NCBI GenBank assembly: GCA_019694975.1
Contig: JAIBAY010000004.1
Location: forward strand, 1 to 64,000
Direction of reading: 5' to 3'
Length of the DNA stretch: 64,000 nucleotides
DNA from: Chitinophagales bacterium
GTDB lineage: Bacteria > Bacteroidota > Bacteroidia > Chitinophagales > UBA10324
Part shown: in pieces, positions 45,367-54,801 of the stretch
Position numbering within the stretch: position 1 is the stretch's first letter
How the letters are laid out: each line of letters begins with the position of its first letter
Notes under the pieces: model-generated
Seen by the model: the letters and a program-made list of their open reading frames with translations, nothing else
What the model was told of the DNA's origin: nothing
The model's database searches: none
Program-made: the position numbers and the translations under genes

Positions 45367-45483
45367 AGCTATCATAAAATACTTGTAGTCATCCTGTCCG
45401 GTTGATCTGGCTCTCTTCAAGTCATTGACAGATGCCGAAATAAATCCGGCATAACCGCATTGATTGCCTGTTTTGAGATCGCT
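45367..45483. repeat. Inverted-repeat-bounded element, copy B
   Basis: A 117 bp relative of copy A. The left end AGCTATCATAAAA has two changes and the right end TTTTGAGATCGCT one change relative to copy A. The internal palindrome ATGCCG...CGGCAT is intact. The left third has diverged and is 7 bp shorter. Both copies have the same orientation in the window. No reading frame of note lies inside. Confidence 0.8.
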
Positions 45484-45605
45484 GGCAGCATGATTCAGGC
45501 GTTGAATTTTTTACAGGATGATTTTATGCTGGCGCGATATTCATTTTTGAAGAAGGTTACAGCTCAGAAGAGTACTGTTTCATCCTTAGAAAAACATAGC
45601 TTGCT

Positions 45606-46073
45606 TCATAGCTTGTTTGGATCAGGATGATACTGATAGTACTCTGGCCGTTTGGTGGATTGCCAGATAAATTTGCAGCCGCTGTCCATTATTTCCATGT
45701 CGTATGGTCTCCTTAAGTGGAAAACACTGTCGGAACTCCGGATGATGATAGCGTAACCGGCAATGGTGACTATCGCTAACAGCCACAATAATTGTGTAAG
45801 CACTTTATGCGGTTTGATTTTCGGTGCCAGGATGTTCAAACAGAATACTATCGTGCACCAACACAAAAAGTAAATAAACAGGTCGATGAATAATTCAAGC
45901 AGAAAAAACTGCAACGACATGGAAGTATGCCATCCTTCGCCGACATACGCGAACGGAAAACCCCAGAACAGTGTATCGCGCGCATCAACAGGCAAAGCAT
46001 ACCACCACTTCGTAAACACGGCGAAGGAAATAACCGTAAGCGGAAAAACGATCTTCAGCGTCAATGCCTTCAT
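45606..46073 (-). CDS. Hypothetical membrane protein, 155 residues
   Basis: Three hydrophobic segments (about residues 7-22, 50-80 and 90-112), then a polar C-terminus with RRPYDMEIMDSGCKFIW. No known motif is visible. It lies downstream of the kelch-type gene on the same strand, 43 bp away. It may be co-transcribed, but nothing suggests a function. Confidence 0.65.
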   Translation of the reverse strand: MKALTLKIVFPLTVISFAVFTKWWYALPVDARDTLFWGFPFAYVGEGWHTSMSLQFFLLELFIDLFIYFLCWCTIVFCLNILAPKIKPHKVLTQLLWLLAIVTIAGYAIIIRSSDSVFHLRRPYDMEIMDSGCKFIWQSTKRPEYYQYHPDPNKL

Positions 46074-46116
46074 GGTTTGTCTGCGAGGAATGTTTGCACA
46101 TTTTTTTTATATGACC

Positions 46117-47313
46117 TCACCTGGCCACGATCATTTTCCCGGAAGCAATCATTTTTCCCGAACGATAAACACAATAGCAATAAATGCCGGTATCTAAATC
46201 TTTAATGGAAATGCTGCACCGGTTTTTTCCTTTTACCAGGTCAGTGGAATAGTACATCATGCCATTCATGCCGGCAAGCAATAGCCGCGACGTTTGTTGT
46301 AGCTGAAAAGTAATTTCGATAGAACCTTCATGTATCAAAACAGGCATCTCTATAAATTCATTTTGCACTATATCATTAGTGGCTGTTCCGAAAGTGCTGT
46401 CTGGCGTATATTCCCACCAGTCATGATAATAACCATTCCCTTCACCCATTCCCATATAGCCTTTCGATTGTATTTCCATTCCGGTTCCGAAAGCGCGCAA
46501 CGATCCCGGAAAATCTGCTAACGTTGTCCAGCTATCGGAAGATTGGTCCCATTCCCAGAAGTCATTGAACCATGACTGTTGATTGCTGCCCCCGCCGATA
46601 TATCCTTTATCTTTTAATCCGAAACCAAAACAGGCATCTTTTCCATTACCCGGATAATCTGCTCTCTGTGTCCAGGTGGATGATTCGGGAGCGTATTCAT
46701 AGAAGTCGTTGTATAGTGTTCCGGCAAATGCACCAACGCCAATATATCCGTATCCGGAAACTGCGAAGGCCACACATTCATATCGTGGTGCGCCGGGGAA
46801 ATCCGGTTTTTGTGTCCATGTATCAGTGGAGGGATCATAAGCCCAGAAATCGTTGAGATAACCGGCATCTCCCACACCTGTGCCCACATAACCGGTATTG
46901 CCGACAGCGAATGCAACGGCATATCTCCTGGCAACGGGCATGGCTGACACCTGCGACCATGCATTGCTTTGCGGATCATAACACCAGAAATCTGCGGTGT
47001 TGAAGTTGTTGTTTACATCATATCCGGTGCCCATATACCCTTTGCCTCCGACAGCAAAGGCAACACCGGCAAACCGTGCTGTTCCGCCAAAGTCGGCCTT
47101 TTGAGTCCATATATCTGTCATGGGATCATATTCCCAAAGATCTTTATAAAAGTTACTGTTATAGCCACAACCAAGATAACCCTTATTGCCAATGGAAAAT
47201 GCCATGGAAGACCTTCTGGCAGCACCGCCGAAATCTGTTTTTTGTGTCCAGTATTGCGCAGATGAGAGCGAACTGTAAAGGATAAACAGCAGGGTTACAC
47301 AGCAATGTTTCAC
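46117..47313 (-). CDS. Secreted kelch-like propeller protein
   Basis: About 398 residues. A signal peptide from a GTG start (KHCCVTLLFILYSSLSSAQ) is followed by about six kelch-like repeats, each with FGGxAR or a variant, VAFAVGxKGYxGTG and FWxYDPxxDxWTQ. The C-terminal ~80 residues form a sorting-domain-like beta region (FQLQQTSRLLLAGMNG...DLDTGIYCYCVYRSGKMIASGKMIV) but lack the usual YPNP start, so T9SS export is less certain. The frame extends to 47385, overlapping the DUF885 gene; the signal peptide favours 47313. It is a clear paralogue of the gene at 49578. Confidence 0.8.
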   Translation of the reverse strand: MKHCCVTLLFILYSSLSSAQYWTQKTDFGGAARRSSMAFSIGNKGYLGCGYNSNFYKDLWEYDPMTDIWTQKADFGGTARFAGVAFAVGGKGYMGTGYDVNNNFNTADFWCYDPQSNAWSQVSAMPVARRYAVAFAVGNTGYVGTGVGDAGYLNDFWAYDPSTDTWTQKPDFPGAPRYECVAFAVSGYGYIGVGAFAGTLYNDFYEYAPESSTWTQRADYPGNGKDACFGFGLKDKGYIGGGSNQQSWFNDFWEWDQSSDSWTTLADFPGSLRAFGTGMEIQSKGYMGMGEGNGYYHDWWEYTPDSTFGTATNDIVQNEFIEMPVLIHEGSIEITFQLQQTSRLLLAGMNGMMYYSTDLVKGKNRCSISIKDLDTGIYCYCVYRSGKMIASGKMIVAR

Positions 47314-47381
47314 AAGTGGTTGTTTAAACTGGAAATGGTGGATGAAAAAATGAATGCTGCACGGCACACCGTTGCTTCTTG

Positions 47382-49163
47382 TCACTCTCCGGTCATCAGC
47401 TCGGCAATAAATTTTACCGGAGCACTTCCGTAGCTGAGAAATTTTTCATGAAAATCTTTCAGCGAGTAAGCGCTGCCCTGCTGTTGCCGGTATCGTTCAC
47501 GCAATGCATTGATCTCTGTGCTGCCGGTAAAATAGGAACACAGTTGCACCTGCGACACCATGGCACGGTGATATTTCTCTTCTACCTGTGCACTTTCCTG
47601 GAAAGCTTCTTTGGTCAGCAGGTTCACAAAATCATCTTTTGAATAGTCAGTGCATTGCATGTTGTAATCAATAATCACGTTACAGCATTCGCGCAGGCTC
47701 CACTTGTAAAACATGAGCCACATTTCCGGTTCATTTTTCTTCCATCCGTTCTCCAGCATCATGCGTTCGGTATATACGGCCCATCCTTCCACCATAGCGC
47801 CATTGGCAAAAACGGCCTTTAACACATCCGGCGATTTACTGTTGTACACACCTTGCAGGCAATGACCGGGAATGCCTTCGTGAATGGAAAGGATACTGAG
47901 CATCCAGTAATTGTTTTCGCGCAACTGGCTTTCCGCACGTTCACGGGGCACGGCGGTTAGGTCGGCAATGTTGTAATAGGTCACGGCGTTTTTTTGATAG
48001 GGCGGTGCCTGGCTGGCACTGGCCAGGGAAACGCCGCTCATATAGGCAGGCATGATACGCACCTGCAGCGGATAAGCGGTGTCGTAGTTGAAAAGATCCT
48101 GCCTGATGATGAACCGCTCGAGCGCGGCGATTTGCTTTTTAATGGTATCAACAAAATCTTCCGGTGCTGCATGGTGTAAGGAGACGGCGTCAATCACGGT
48201 CCTGATCAGCAGCAGGCTGTCTGCCGGCTTTGTTTTCGTGCCACAGTATTTTGGCCAGAGCTGATTGGCAATCGCAAACATTTCGTGGTGATATTGCTGT
48301 TTGGCTGCCACGGCCAGCGCATAAATTTCCTTCGGCCGGTAATCCGTAACTATATCATATTTGAATTTACTGTCGTACAGCGCTTCGCCGATGCGGAAAC
48401 TCCTGAACGTTGTTTTTTTATCTGCCAGCATAACATTCAATGCACTCACATAATTTTTAATAGCAGCGACAGCGAGGTCAACCCGTTTTTGCAAAGTGTC
48501 TTTGTCTGCCTGGCTAAGTGTGGATGCCCTGATGGAGTCCGACAAGGATGGTCCGAAAATATCCAGGCCACCGGTATTCTGATGGATGGCGAGCGCTGTA
48601 TATTCTTTAGTTGGCTGGTGAATCATGCGAAGGGCAACGGCAAAATATTTACCAGCCTCTTTCAGGTGGCTGGAAAGCATTTGCAACCGTTCGTTCAGCG
48701 GAGCATAATCCTGGTGGATGATTTCATAGCATTCATTGCTGAGATTATAGGCTGAAGGATCCCATTCCTGTATTTTAAAAGTGTCAATGTACCAGATAGT
48801 GCTGTGCAACTGGTTCTCCATTATTTTGTAGTCAATCTTGTTCTTGTCGGCAAGGAGGTCGTAATTAAACTGCTTCAAAGAATCAAGATACTGCCGCGAA
48901 AACGCCACATCACCGGCAAATGCTGTACTGTCGGGCACCTTCAGCAAGTCGTAATATTTCCCATAACCGACACTGATGGCTGCTGCGGGATTCTGTTTCC
49001 AATAGGCATCCAGGAATCTTTCACTGAAGGCGCTGAATGCCGCTTCGGAATTTTCCAGGGTCGTTTTTTTCTCTGCTGTATTACAGGCTGCAAACAACAA
49101 AAGCAAAACAAGAGCACATTGCGACGGAAATCTGCCGGGGCTGAATATGGAATGCTGAAACAT
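47382..49163 (-). CDS. DUF885-family lipoprotein, probable metallopeptidase
   Basis: About 593 residues with a lipoprotein signal (LLLLFAAC, lipid Cys about residue 27). The DUF885 domain shows PAYMSGVSLASASQAPPYQ, the metal-binding-like HEGIPGH and GWAVYTERMM. DUF885 proteins look like zinc metallopeptidases related to the M32/M3 fold; activity is inferred. The frame is open to 49268, but the ATG at 49163 directly gives the signal peptide and lies 22 bp after a -7 element. The kelch-like gene follows on the same strand. Confidence 0.87.
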   Translation of the reverse strand: MFQHSIFSPGRFPSQCALVLLLLFAACNTAEKKTTLENSEAAFSAFSERFLDAYWKQNPAAAISVGYGKYYDLLKVPDSTAFAGDVAFSRQYLDSLKQFNYDLLADKNKIDYKIMENQLHSTIWYIDTFKIQEWDPSAYNLSNECYEIIHQDYAPLNERLQMLSSHLKEAGKYFAVALRMIHQPTKEYTALAIHQNTGGLDIFGPSLSDSIRASTLSQADKDTLQKRVDLAVAAIKNYVSALNVMLADKKTTFRSFRIGEALYDSKFKYDIVTDYRPKEIYALAVAAKQQYHHEMFAIANQLWPKYCGTKTKPADSLLLIRTVIDAVSLHHAAPEDFVDTIKKQIAALERFIIRQDLFNYDTAYPLQVRIMPAYMSGVSLASASQAPPYQKNAVTYYNIADLTAVPRERAESQLRENNYWMLSILSIHEGIPGHCLQGVYNSKSPDVLKAVFANGAMVEGWAVYTERMMLENGWKKNEPEMWLMFYKWSLRECCNVIIDYNMQCTDYSKDDFVNLLTKEAFQESAQVEEKYHRAMVSQVQLCSYFTGSTEINALRERYRQQQGSAYSLKDFHEKFLSYGSAPVKFIAELMTGE

Positions 49164-49184
49164 GACGTAAGGTTTATGTATGAA

Positions 49185-49192
49185 CAAAGGTA
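49185..49192 (-). promoter_or_regulatory. -7 promoter element of the DUF885 gene
   Basis: A perfect TACCTTTG on the minus strand, with transcription predicted from about 49179 and the ATG at 49163. It supports the shorter start. No clear -33 TTG was found. Confidence 0.45.
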
Positions 49193-49379
49193 TATTAATT
49201 GAATTGTCATTGTTGTGGCCTGATGTTGCATGTTGCCACCGGTTGAAACCGGCGGCAAGGGATAACATTGTGACTAATTTTTAATGGATGAACACATATG
49301 GATGTTGTATCAAAAGCATTTCGGCAGCAATTAATCCGGGTATAATGATAAGAGGTGAAATTGATCATACCGTTATCCA

Positions 49380-49444
49380 TTGCCGTTGAGGTTATTCAAC
49401 GGCAAATCAGCGGTCTATTGCCATTGAAACCATTCAATCGCCAA
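49380..49444. repeat. Tandem pair of related hairpins
   Basis: The first hairpin is perfect: TTGCCGTTGA (49380-49389), a 6-base loop, TCAACGGCAA (49396-49405). The second, starting 38 bp later (TTGCCATTGA at 49418-49427, TCAATCGCCAA at 49434-49444), is a diverged copy with one bulge or mismatch. Neither is followed by a T tract. They lie in the 414 bp gap between the divergent DUF885 and kelch-type genes and could be protein-binding sites or a small mobile palindrome. Confidence 0.7.
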
Positions 49445-49489
49445 TCCATTTAATCCTTATCGTACGGCTCAACGTCCACTTTTATGGGA

Positions 49490-49520
49490 TTGATTACGCA
49501 GCATGACTGAATGACTTTTG
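49490..49520 (+). promoter_or_regulatory. Promoter candidate of the kelch-type T9SS gene
   Basis: TTG at 49490-49492 as -33 element, 20 bp spacing, then GACTTTTG at 49513-49520 (one mismatch to TAnnTTTG). The predicted start near 49526 leaves a ~50-base leader before the ATG at 49578. Confidence 0.45.
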
Positions 49521-49577
49521 TGGTGAAAAGTTGCGGTAGTTGCCGCGGCAACTCACTCACCCAACAAAAGCAGTATC

Positions 49578-51596
49578 ATGAAAAAAGTTTTAACAGTTTT
49601 ACTGGGCTTCTTCACCATCTTGGCTCAGGGACAAACTACTTCCTTACCGAAAAATGATTTTGCAGGTACAGCACGGCTTGGTGCCGTTGCATTTTCTATC
49701 AGCAACAAGGGTTATCTCGGCACCGGTTTCCTATATGATGGAACCGAACATTATTTTAATGATTTCTGGGAATATGACCCGGCAACAGATGTATGGACAC
49801 AAAAAGCCGATTTCGGGGGTACAGCCAGGCATCTTGCTGTTGGCTTTTGCATTGGAAGCAAAGGGTATATCGGTACCGGTGCTGATATTGTTTTCAGAAA
49901 AGACTTTTGGGAATATGATCCTGCATTTAACAAGTGGTTACAGAAAGCCGATTTCGGCGGAACAGCCAGGGGCGCCGCATTTGGCTTTGCTGCCGGTGGC
50001 AAAGGCTATATAGGTGCAGGTACGGATGGCGCGGCTTACAGAAAAGATTTCTGGCAGTATGATCCGCTTACCGACAGCTGGTTGCAAAAGGCGGATTTTG
50101 GAGGAAGTGGCCGCTATTCGGCTGCGGCATTTTCCATGGATGGAAAGGGATATGCAGGAACTGGCCTGGAAGGATCATTGTATAAGAAGGATTTTTGGGA
50201 ATATGATCCTGTCGCTGATATCTGGCAGATGAAGGCGGATTTCGCCGGCACAGCGCGCTATGGAGCGGTAGCTTTTTCCGTCATCAAAGGATACATTGCA
50301 ACCGGTTATGGAACCACTGGCTATTGCAGCGATATCTGGGAGTATGATGCTCAATCAGACAGCTGGTTACAACAAACTGATTTTGGCGGAGCCGGCCGCG
50401 TCAATGCAGCGGCATTTTCGATAACAGGCAAAGGATACATTACTACCGGACGGAGCGCAGCCGCTGCAGAAAATGACTGCTGGGATTTTACGCCGGCTTT
50501 ATCTGCCGGCAGCCAATGCGCTATGCCGCTCTATTTATACATCACCGACATTTCATCCACCACAGCGATATTGCATTGGACCGGCAGCAGCAATGCATAC
50601 AGCTATCGCATCAGGAAACGACCGGTAGGCACTTCAACCTGGAGTTATGTATCTGCAACCGCTCCCGTAAATTTTAAAAAGTTCACCAATAATATTTCCA
50701 ATACTTTGTATGAAGTGCAGGCACAGACATATTGTAACCCTGCTAAAACAGATTCGTCCGGTTATGCTGCTTCCGTATATTTTACTTCAGGATGCAACAT
50801 GCCGGTGATTACTTCCGTCAGTGCATCAGCCACACCTATCTGTAAAGGCATCACCACCACGCTGCAGGTAGAAGGCACGCTTAATGATGCAACAAGTTGG
50901 ACATGGTATGTTGAAAGCTGTGGCGGAACAGTAGCCGGCAGCGGAACTTCTGTCTCAGTTGCCCCTGATGTAACAACTAAATACTACGTACTCGGTGAAG
51001 GCGGCTGTGCCATTGCAGCAACTTGTTCGCCTGTTACCGTGACGGTAAATCCTTCTCCCAAGGCAAAGATCTCAGCCTTGGGTAACCTCGACATCTGCAC
51101 TTCCGGATTTGTTGATCTGCAGGCGAGCCCGGGCGCGAACCAGACATATCAGTGGAAACTTAACGGAACAAACATCGCTGGTGCAACAGCTCAGACCTAT
51201 CATGCTACTGTAACAGGTGAATATAAAGTGAAGGTGACGAATAGTGCGGGATGTTCGAATACCTCGAAGGCTACCGTAGTGTACACCAGTTGCAAGATGA
51301 GCACTGAGGCCGGGCAAATGCAAACATCCGTGATGGTAAATCCGAATCCGGTGCAAACATCGGCCACGGTGTCCGTTACCATGATCCGTGATGCCAGCAT
51401 ACTGATAACACTGTATGATGGCACAGGCAGTAAAAAGCAGACCATCTTAGACGGTAAGCTTAATGCCGGCACGCACAACATCCTGTTGGAGCGCGATGGG
51501 TTGAGTGCCGGATTTTATTTTCTGAAAGTGGTGATAACTGAACCAGGCCAGTCAAAGCAGGGAGAAGTGATTTTGAGAAAGGTGATTTTTGAATGA
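49578..51596 (+). CDS. Secreted kelch-like propeller protein with Ig-like stalk and T9SS tail
   Basis: A 672-residue protein with a signal peptide (VLTVLLGFFTILAQG). Six to seven kelch-like repeats (FGGTAR...AFxxxxKGYxGTG...DFWEYDP) fill residues about 20-310. A fibronectin III-like domain (residues about 315-400), one PKD/Ig-like domain and an Ig-like stalk module (LDICTSGFVDLQAS...YQWKLNGTNIAGAT) follow. The C-terminal sorting domain starts VMVNPNPVQTSA. It is probably displayed on the surface as a binding protein; the ligand is unknown. It is a paralogue of the gene at 46117. Confidence 0.87.
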   Translation: MKKVLTVLLGFFTILAQGQTTSLPKNDFAGTARLGAVAFSISNKGYLGTGFLYDGTEHYFNDFWEYDPATDVWTQKADFGGTARHLAVGFCIGSKGYIGTGADIVFRKDFWEYDPAFNKWLQKADFGGTARGAAFGFAAGGKGYIGAGTDGAAYRKDFWQYDPLTDSWLQKADFGGSGRYSAAAFSMDGKGYAGTGLEGSLYKKDFWEYDPVADIWQMKADFAGTARYGAVAFSVIKGYIATGYGTTGYCSDIWEYDAQSDSWLQQTDFGGAGRVNAAAFSITGKGYITTGRSAAAAENDCWDFTPALSAGSQCAMPLYLYITDISSTTAILHWTGSSNAYSYRIRKRPVGTSTWSYVSATAPVNFKKFTNNISNTLYEVQAQTYCNPAKTDSSGYAASVYFTSGCNMPVITSVSASATPICKGITTTLQVEGTLNDATSWTWYVESCGGTVAGSGTSVSVAPDVTTKYYVLGEGGCAIAATCSPVTVTVNPSPKAKISALGNLDICTSGFVDLQASPGANQTYQWKLNGTNIAGATAQTYHATVTGEYKVKVTNSAGCSNTSKATVVYTSCKMSTEAGQMQTSVMVNPNPVQTSATVSVTMIRDASILITLYDGTGSKKQTILDGKLNAGTHNILLERDGLSAGFYFLKVVITEPGQSKQGEVILRKVIFE

Positions 51597-51798
51597 CGGA
51601 TACCCGTTTAAACGCCTAGGAAAAGTGACTAACTTTTTTCTCAGGAACAGCATTTTGGATACTGCCCGGGGCAACTGGCGAAGCAAAGCAAATAGGGTGC
51701 AACGAAGGTGAATCTGAACCTGGTACCATCAACGGAAATAAACAGAGAACAAATCGCGCGGCAGGGGCAACGGTAAAAGCCTACAGCATCTTTTTCCG

Positions 51799-54690
51799 CT
51801 ACAATGTCCGCTTAACCTCTGTTTCTTCATACCCTTCAATCACATCACCTGCTTTGATATCATTGAAGTTCTTGATGGCAATACCACATTCCTGCCCGCT
51901 GGTGACATCTTTCACGTCATCTTTAAAGCGTTTAAGTGATGCCAGTTCGCCGGAATAAATTACAATACCGTCGCGGATGAGGCGCACCTTTGTATGCCGT
52001 GTGATTTTCCCTTCCGTCATGAAGCAGCCGGCAACCGTTCCCACCTTGGTCACTTTAAACACATCGCGCACATCGGCATAACCGACGATCTTCTCTTCGA
52101 TCTTTGGCTCCAGCATACCTTCCATTGCACTCTTCAGTTCATCAATGGCATCGTAGATGATCGAGTAAAGGCGGATTTCAATATTTTCCTTCTCTGCAAT
52201 CTTACGGGCACTTTGTGAAGGGCGTACCTGGAAGCCGATGATGATGGCATCAGATGCGGAAGCCAGCAACACATCAGATTCCGTGATCTGCCCTACGGCT
52301 TTGTGTACTACATTCACCACAATTTCCGCGGTCGACAGTTTCTGCAATGAATCCGTGAGTGCTTCTACGGAACCATCGAAGTCTGCCTTCACGATTACAT
52401 TCAATTCCTTGAAGTTACCGAGTGCCAGACGGCGCCCTATTTCATCCAGGGTGATATGTTTCTTGGTACGGATGCCTTGTTCGCGAAGGATCTGCTGGCG
52501 TTTATAGGCTACTTGTTTGGCTTCCTGCTCATCATCAAATTCCTTAAACTTTTCGCCTGCCTGCGGAGCGCCATCAAGTCCGAGCACGAGCACCGGAGAG
52601 GATGGCCCTGCAGTCTTCATGCGTAGCCCGCGCTCATTGAACATCGCTTTGATTTTACCAAAGTGACTGCCCGCAACAATCAGGTCGCCGGTATTTAAGG
52701 TTCCTTCCTGTACAAGCAAGGTGGCCACATAACCGCGGCCTTTGTCGAGTGTTGCTTCTATAACCGTTCCGCTGGAAAACTTATCAGGATTGGCTTTCAC
52801 ATCGAGCAGTTCCGCCTCTAGCAAGATTTTTTCGAGCAGGCTGTCAACGCCGGTTCCCTGCTTGGCTGATATTTCCTGTGACTGGAATTTACCGCCCCAC
52901 TCTTCTACCAGTATATTCATTCCTGCAAGCTGTTCCCTTATTTTTTCAGCGTTGGCACCCGGTTTATCCATCTTGTTGAAAGCAAAAATCATCGGCACGC
53001 CGGCAGCCTGTGCATGACTGATGGCTTCTTTCGTCTGCGGCATCACACTGTCATCGGCTGATATAACTATCACCGCAACATCAGTGATCTTGGCACCGCG
53101 CGCACGCATCGCGGTAAAAGCTTCATGGCCGGGTGTATCGAGAAACGTGATACGTTTCCCGTTAGGAAGAATTACTTCATAAGCGCCGATATGCTGCGTG
53201 ATACCACCTTTTTCACCGGCTACCACATTGGTTTGCCGGATATAATCGAGCAAAGAGGTTTTGCCATGATCAACGTGTCCCATAATCGTTACGATAGGTG
53301 CACGCGGCCGCAGATCTTCCGGATCATCTTCCTCCTCTTCATCAAATTCATCCTGTTCTTCAATACTGATAAACTGTACATCTGTTCCGAATTCATGCGA
53401 AACCAGTTCGATTATTTCAGCGTCAAGACGCTGATTGATGGATACGATGATACCAAGGTTAAGGCAGGTTTTGATGACTTCCGTAACCGGCACATTCAGG
53501 AGGTTGGCCAGTTCCGCCACCGGAATAAATTCGGTGACATGAATCACTTTTTTTCCATCGAGCACTTCTTCGGTGCCTGTTGCGGCTTCTTCCCGCTTCA
53601 GACGGCGATACTTTGCTTTTGCACTCTTACCCTTCGTGGTGCCACTGAGGCGTGCCATGGTTTCCCGTATCTTCTCCTGTATCTCTTTGGTGGATACCTC
53701 CTGCGGTTCATTCGGTGTGAGTGGTGTACGCTTGCCTGCATCACGGCGCAATGGCGGACGGCGATCGTCTCTTTTAATCATCGGCCTGTCGCCGCGAGGT
53801 GCCAGCGGTGTAGCTGACGAGCCGGGTTTTGCTGCATCCGGTTTGTCGGATGTATAGATACGCTTGCGTTTACGTTTTTCTTTTCCTGCCTTAATGATAT
53901 CGGAATAATCGGCCGGTTTGCTCTTAATAGCATCCAGATCTAACTTGCCGATTACCTTGGGCCCGTCGAGCTTACCATATTCCGTCTTTCTCACTTCCAC
54001 GGAAGGCGTATCCGTTTTAGTTTCAGCAGCCGGTGATACAGCTTCTTTTTCAGCATCTGCGGCAGGCAGATCAGGTGTCGTCGTGTCGGCAACAGGTGTT
54101 TCAGCAGCCGGCAACTGTTCTATGGGAGCAACGGTGGCATCGGTTTCTTCCGCTGCCTTTTCTTTTCCCTTTTTCGTGGCTCGCTTTTTCTCCGGTTTTG
54201 TTTTCTGATCTAACTTCTCCAGGTCGATGCTGCCCACCACTTTAGGTCCTTCGAGCTGCTCTACCTTCGTTTTTGAAAGTTCCGCCACTTGTTTTTCCGG
54301 TGCGGGTTCCTTCGGCTTCTCTGTGGCAGGCGTGATAGTTTCGGTGGATTCCTTAGCCGGTGCTTTTTTGTCGGCCGGAGGAAGGTTTTTAATCAGCACT
54401 TCCGCATCCGGTTCCGTCTTCTTTCTAGGCGTAACAACAGCTTCTTTCTCTTTCTCCTTTTCGAAAATTTTGGAGCCGAGGCTGATCTTGTCAGCCTGCA
54501 GCTTATCTGCACGGTCCTGCGAAAAATCGCGCAATAGCAGGTTGTGCATTTCCTTGCTGATTTTTATAGTGGGTTTGCTTTCCACCGTAAAACCCTTTTT
54601 CTGGAGATGCTCAATCAGGTGTGTCCAACTAACGTTCAGTTCTTTGGCGACGGCCTGTATGCGTACTTCTGATGTTGTTACTTCAGCCAT
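51799..54690 (-). CDS. infB: Translation initiation factor IF-2
   Basis: A 963-residue GTPase. The N-terminal IF2 helix-turn-helix domain ([24 protein letters not shown]) is followed by a ~330-residue low-complexity Lys/Glu/Ala/Pro linker, as is usual in Bacteroidota. A second IF2_N domain precedes the G domain ([10 protein letters not shown] about residue 470, [17 protein letters not shown]) and domains II-IV. IF-2 places initiator tRNA on the 30S subunit and drives subunit joining. It is the third gene of rimP-nusA-infB, 111 bp after nusA. Confidence 0.97.
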   Translation of the reverse strand: MAEVTTSEVRIQAVAKELNVSWTHLIEHLQKKGFTVESKPTIKISKEMHNLLLRDFSQDRADKLQADKISLGSKIFEKEKEKEAVVTPRKKTEPDAEVLIKNLPPADKKAPAKESTETITPATEKPKEPAPEKQVAELSKTKVEQLEGPKVVGSIDLEKLDQKTKPEKKRATKKGKEKAAEETDATVAPIEQLPAAETPVADTTTPDLPAADAEKEAVSPAAETKTDTPSVEVRKTEYGKLDGPKVIGKLDLDAIKSKPADYSDIIKAGKEKRKRKRIYTSDKPDAAKPGSSATPLAPRGDRPMIKRDDRRPPLRRDAGKRTPLTPNEPQEVSTKEIQEKIRETMARLSGTTKGKSAKAKYRRLKREEAATGTEEVLDGKKVIHVTEFIPVAELANLLNVPVTEVIKTCLNLGIIVSINQRLDAEIIELVSHEFGTDVQFISIEEQDEFDEEEEDDPEDLRPRAPIVTIMGHVDHGKTSLLDYIRQTNVVAGEKGGITQHIGAYEVILPNGKRITFLDTPGHEAFTAMRARGAKITDVAVIVISADDSVMPQTKEAISHAQAAGVPMIFAFNKMDKPGANAEKIREQLAGMNILVEEWGGKFQSQEISAKQGTGVDSLLEKILLEAELLDVKANPDKFSSGTVIEATLDKGRGYVATLLVQEGTLNTGDLIVAGSHFGKIKAMFNERGLRMKTAGPSSPVLVLGLDGAPQAGEKFKEFDDEQEAKQVAYKRQQILREQGIRTKKHITLDEIGRRLALGNFKELNVIVKADFDGSVEALTDSLQKLSTAEIVVNVVHKAVGQITESDVLLASASDAIIIGFQVRPSQSARKIAEKENIEIRLYSIIYDAIDELKSAMEGMLEPKIEEKIVGYADVRDVFKVTKVGTVAGCFMTEGKITRHTKVRLIRDGIVIYSGELASLKRFKDDVKDVTSGQECGIAIKNFNDIKAGDVIEGYEETEVKRTL

Positions 54691-54801
54691 TTATGTTGCT
54701 GTTCCTCTCAAAATTTTGTTGGTAAAGATGGAATTAAAAAACCACTTTACGCGGGTTAAATGCTACGCACGCTATTCATTATTTATCTTCTTTACTTCAT
54801 G

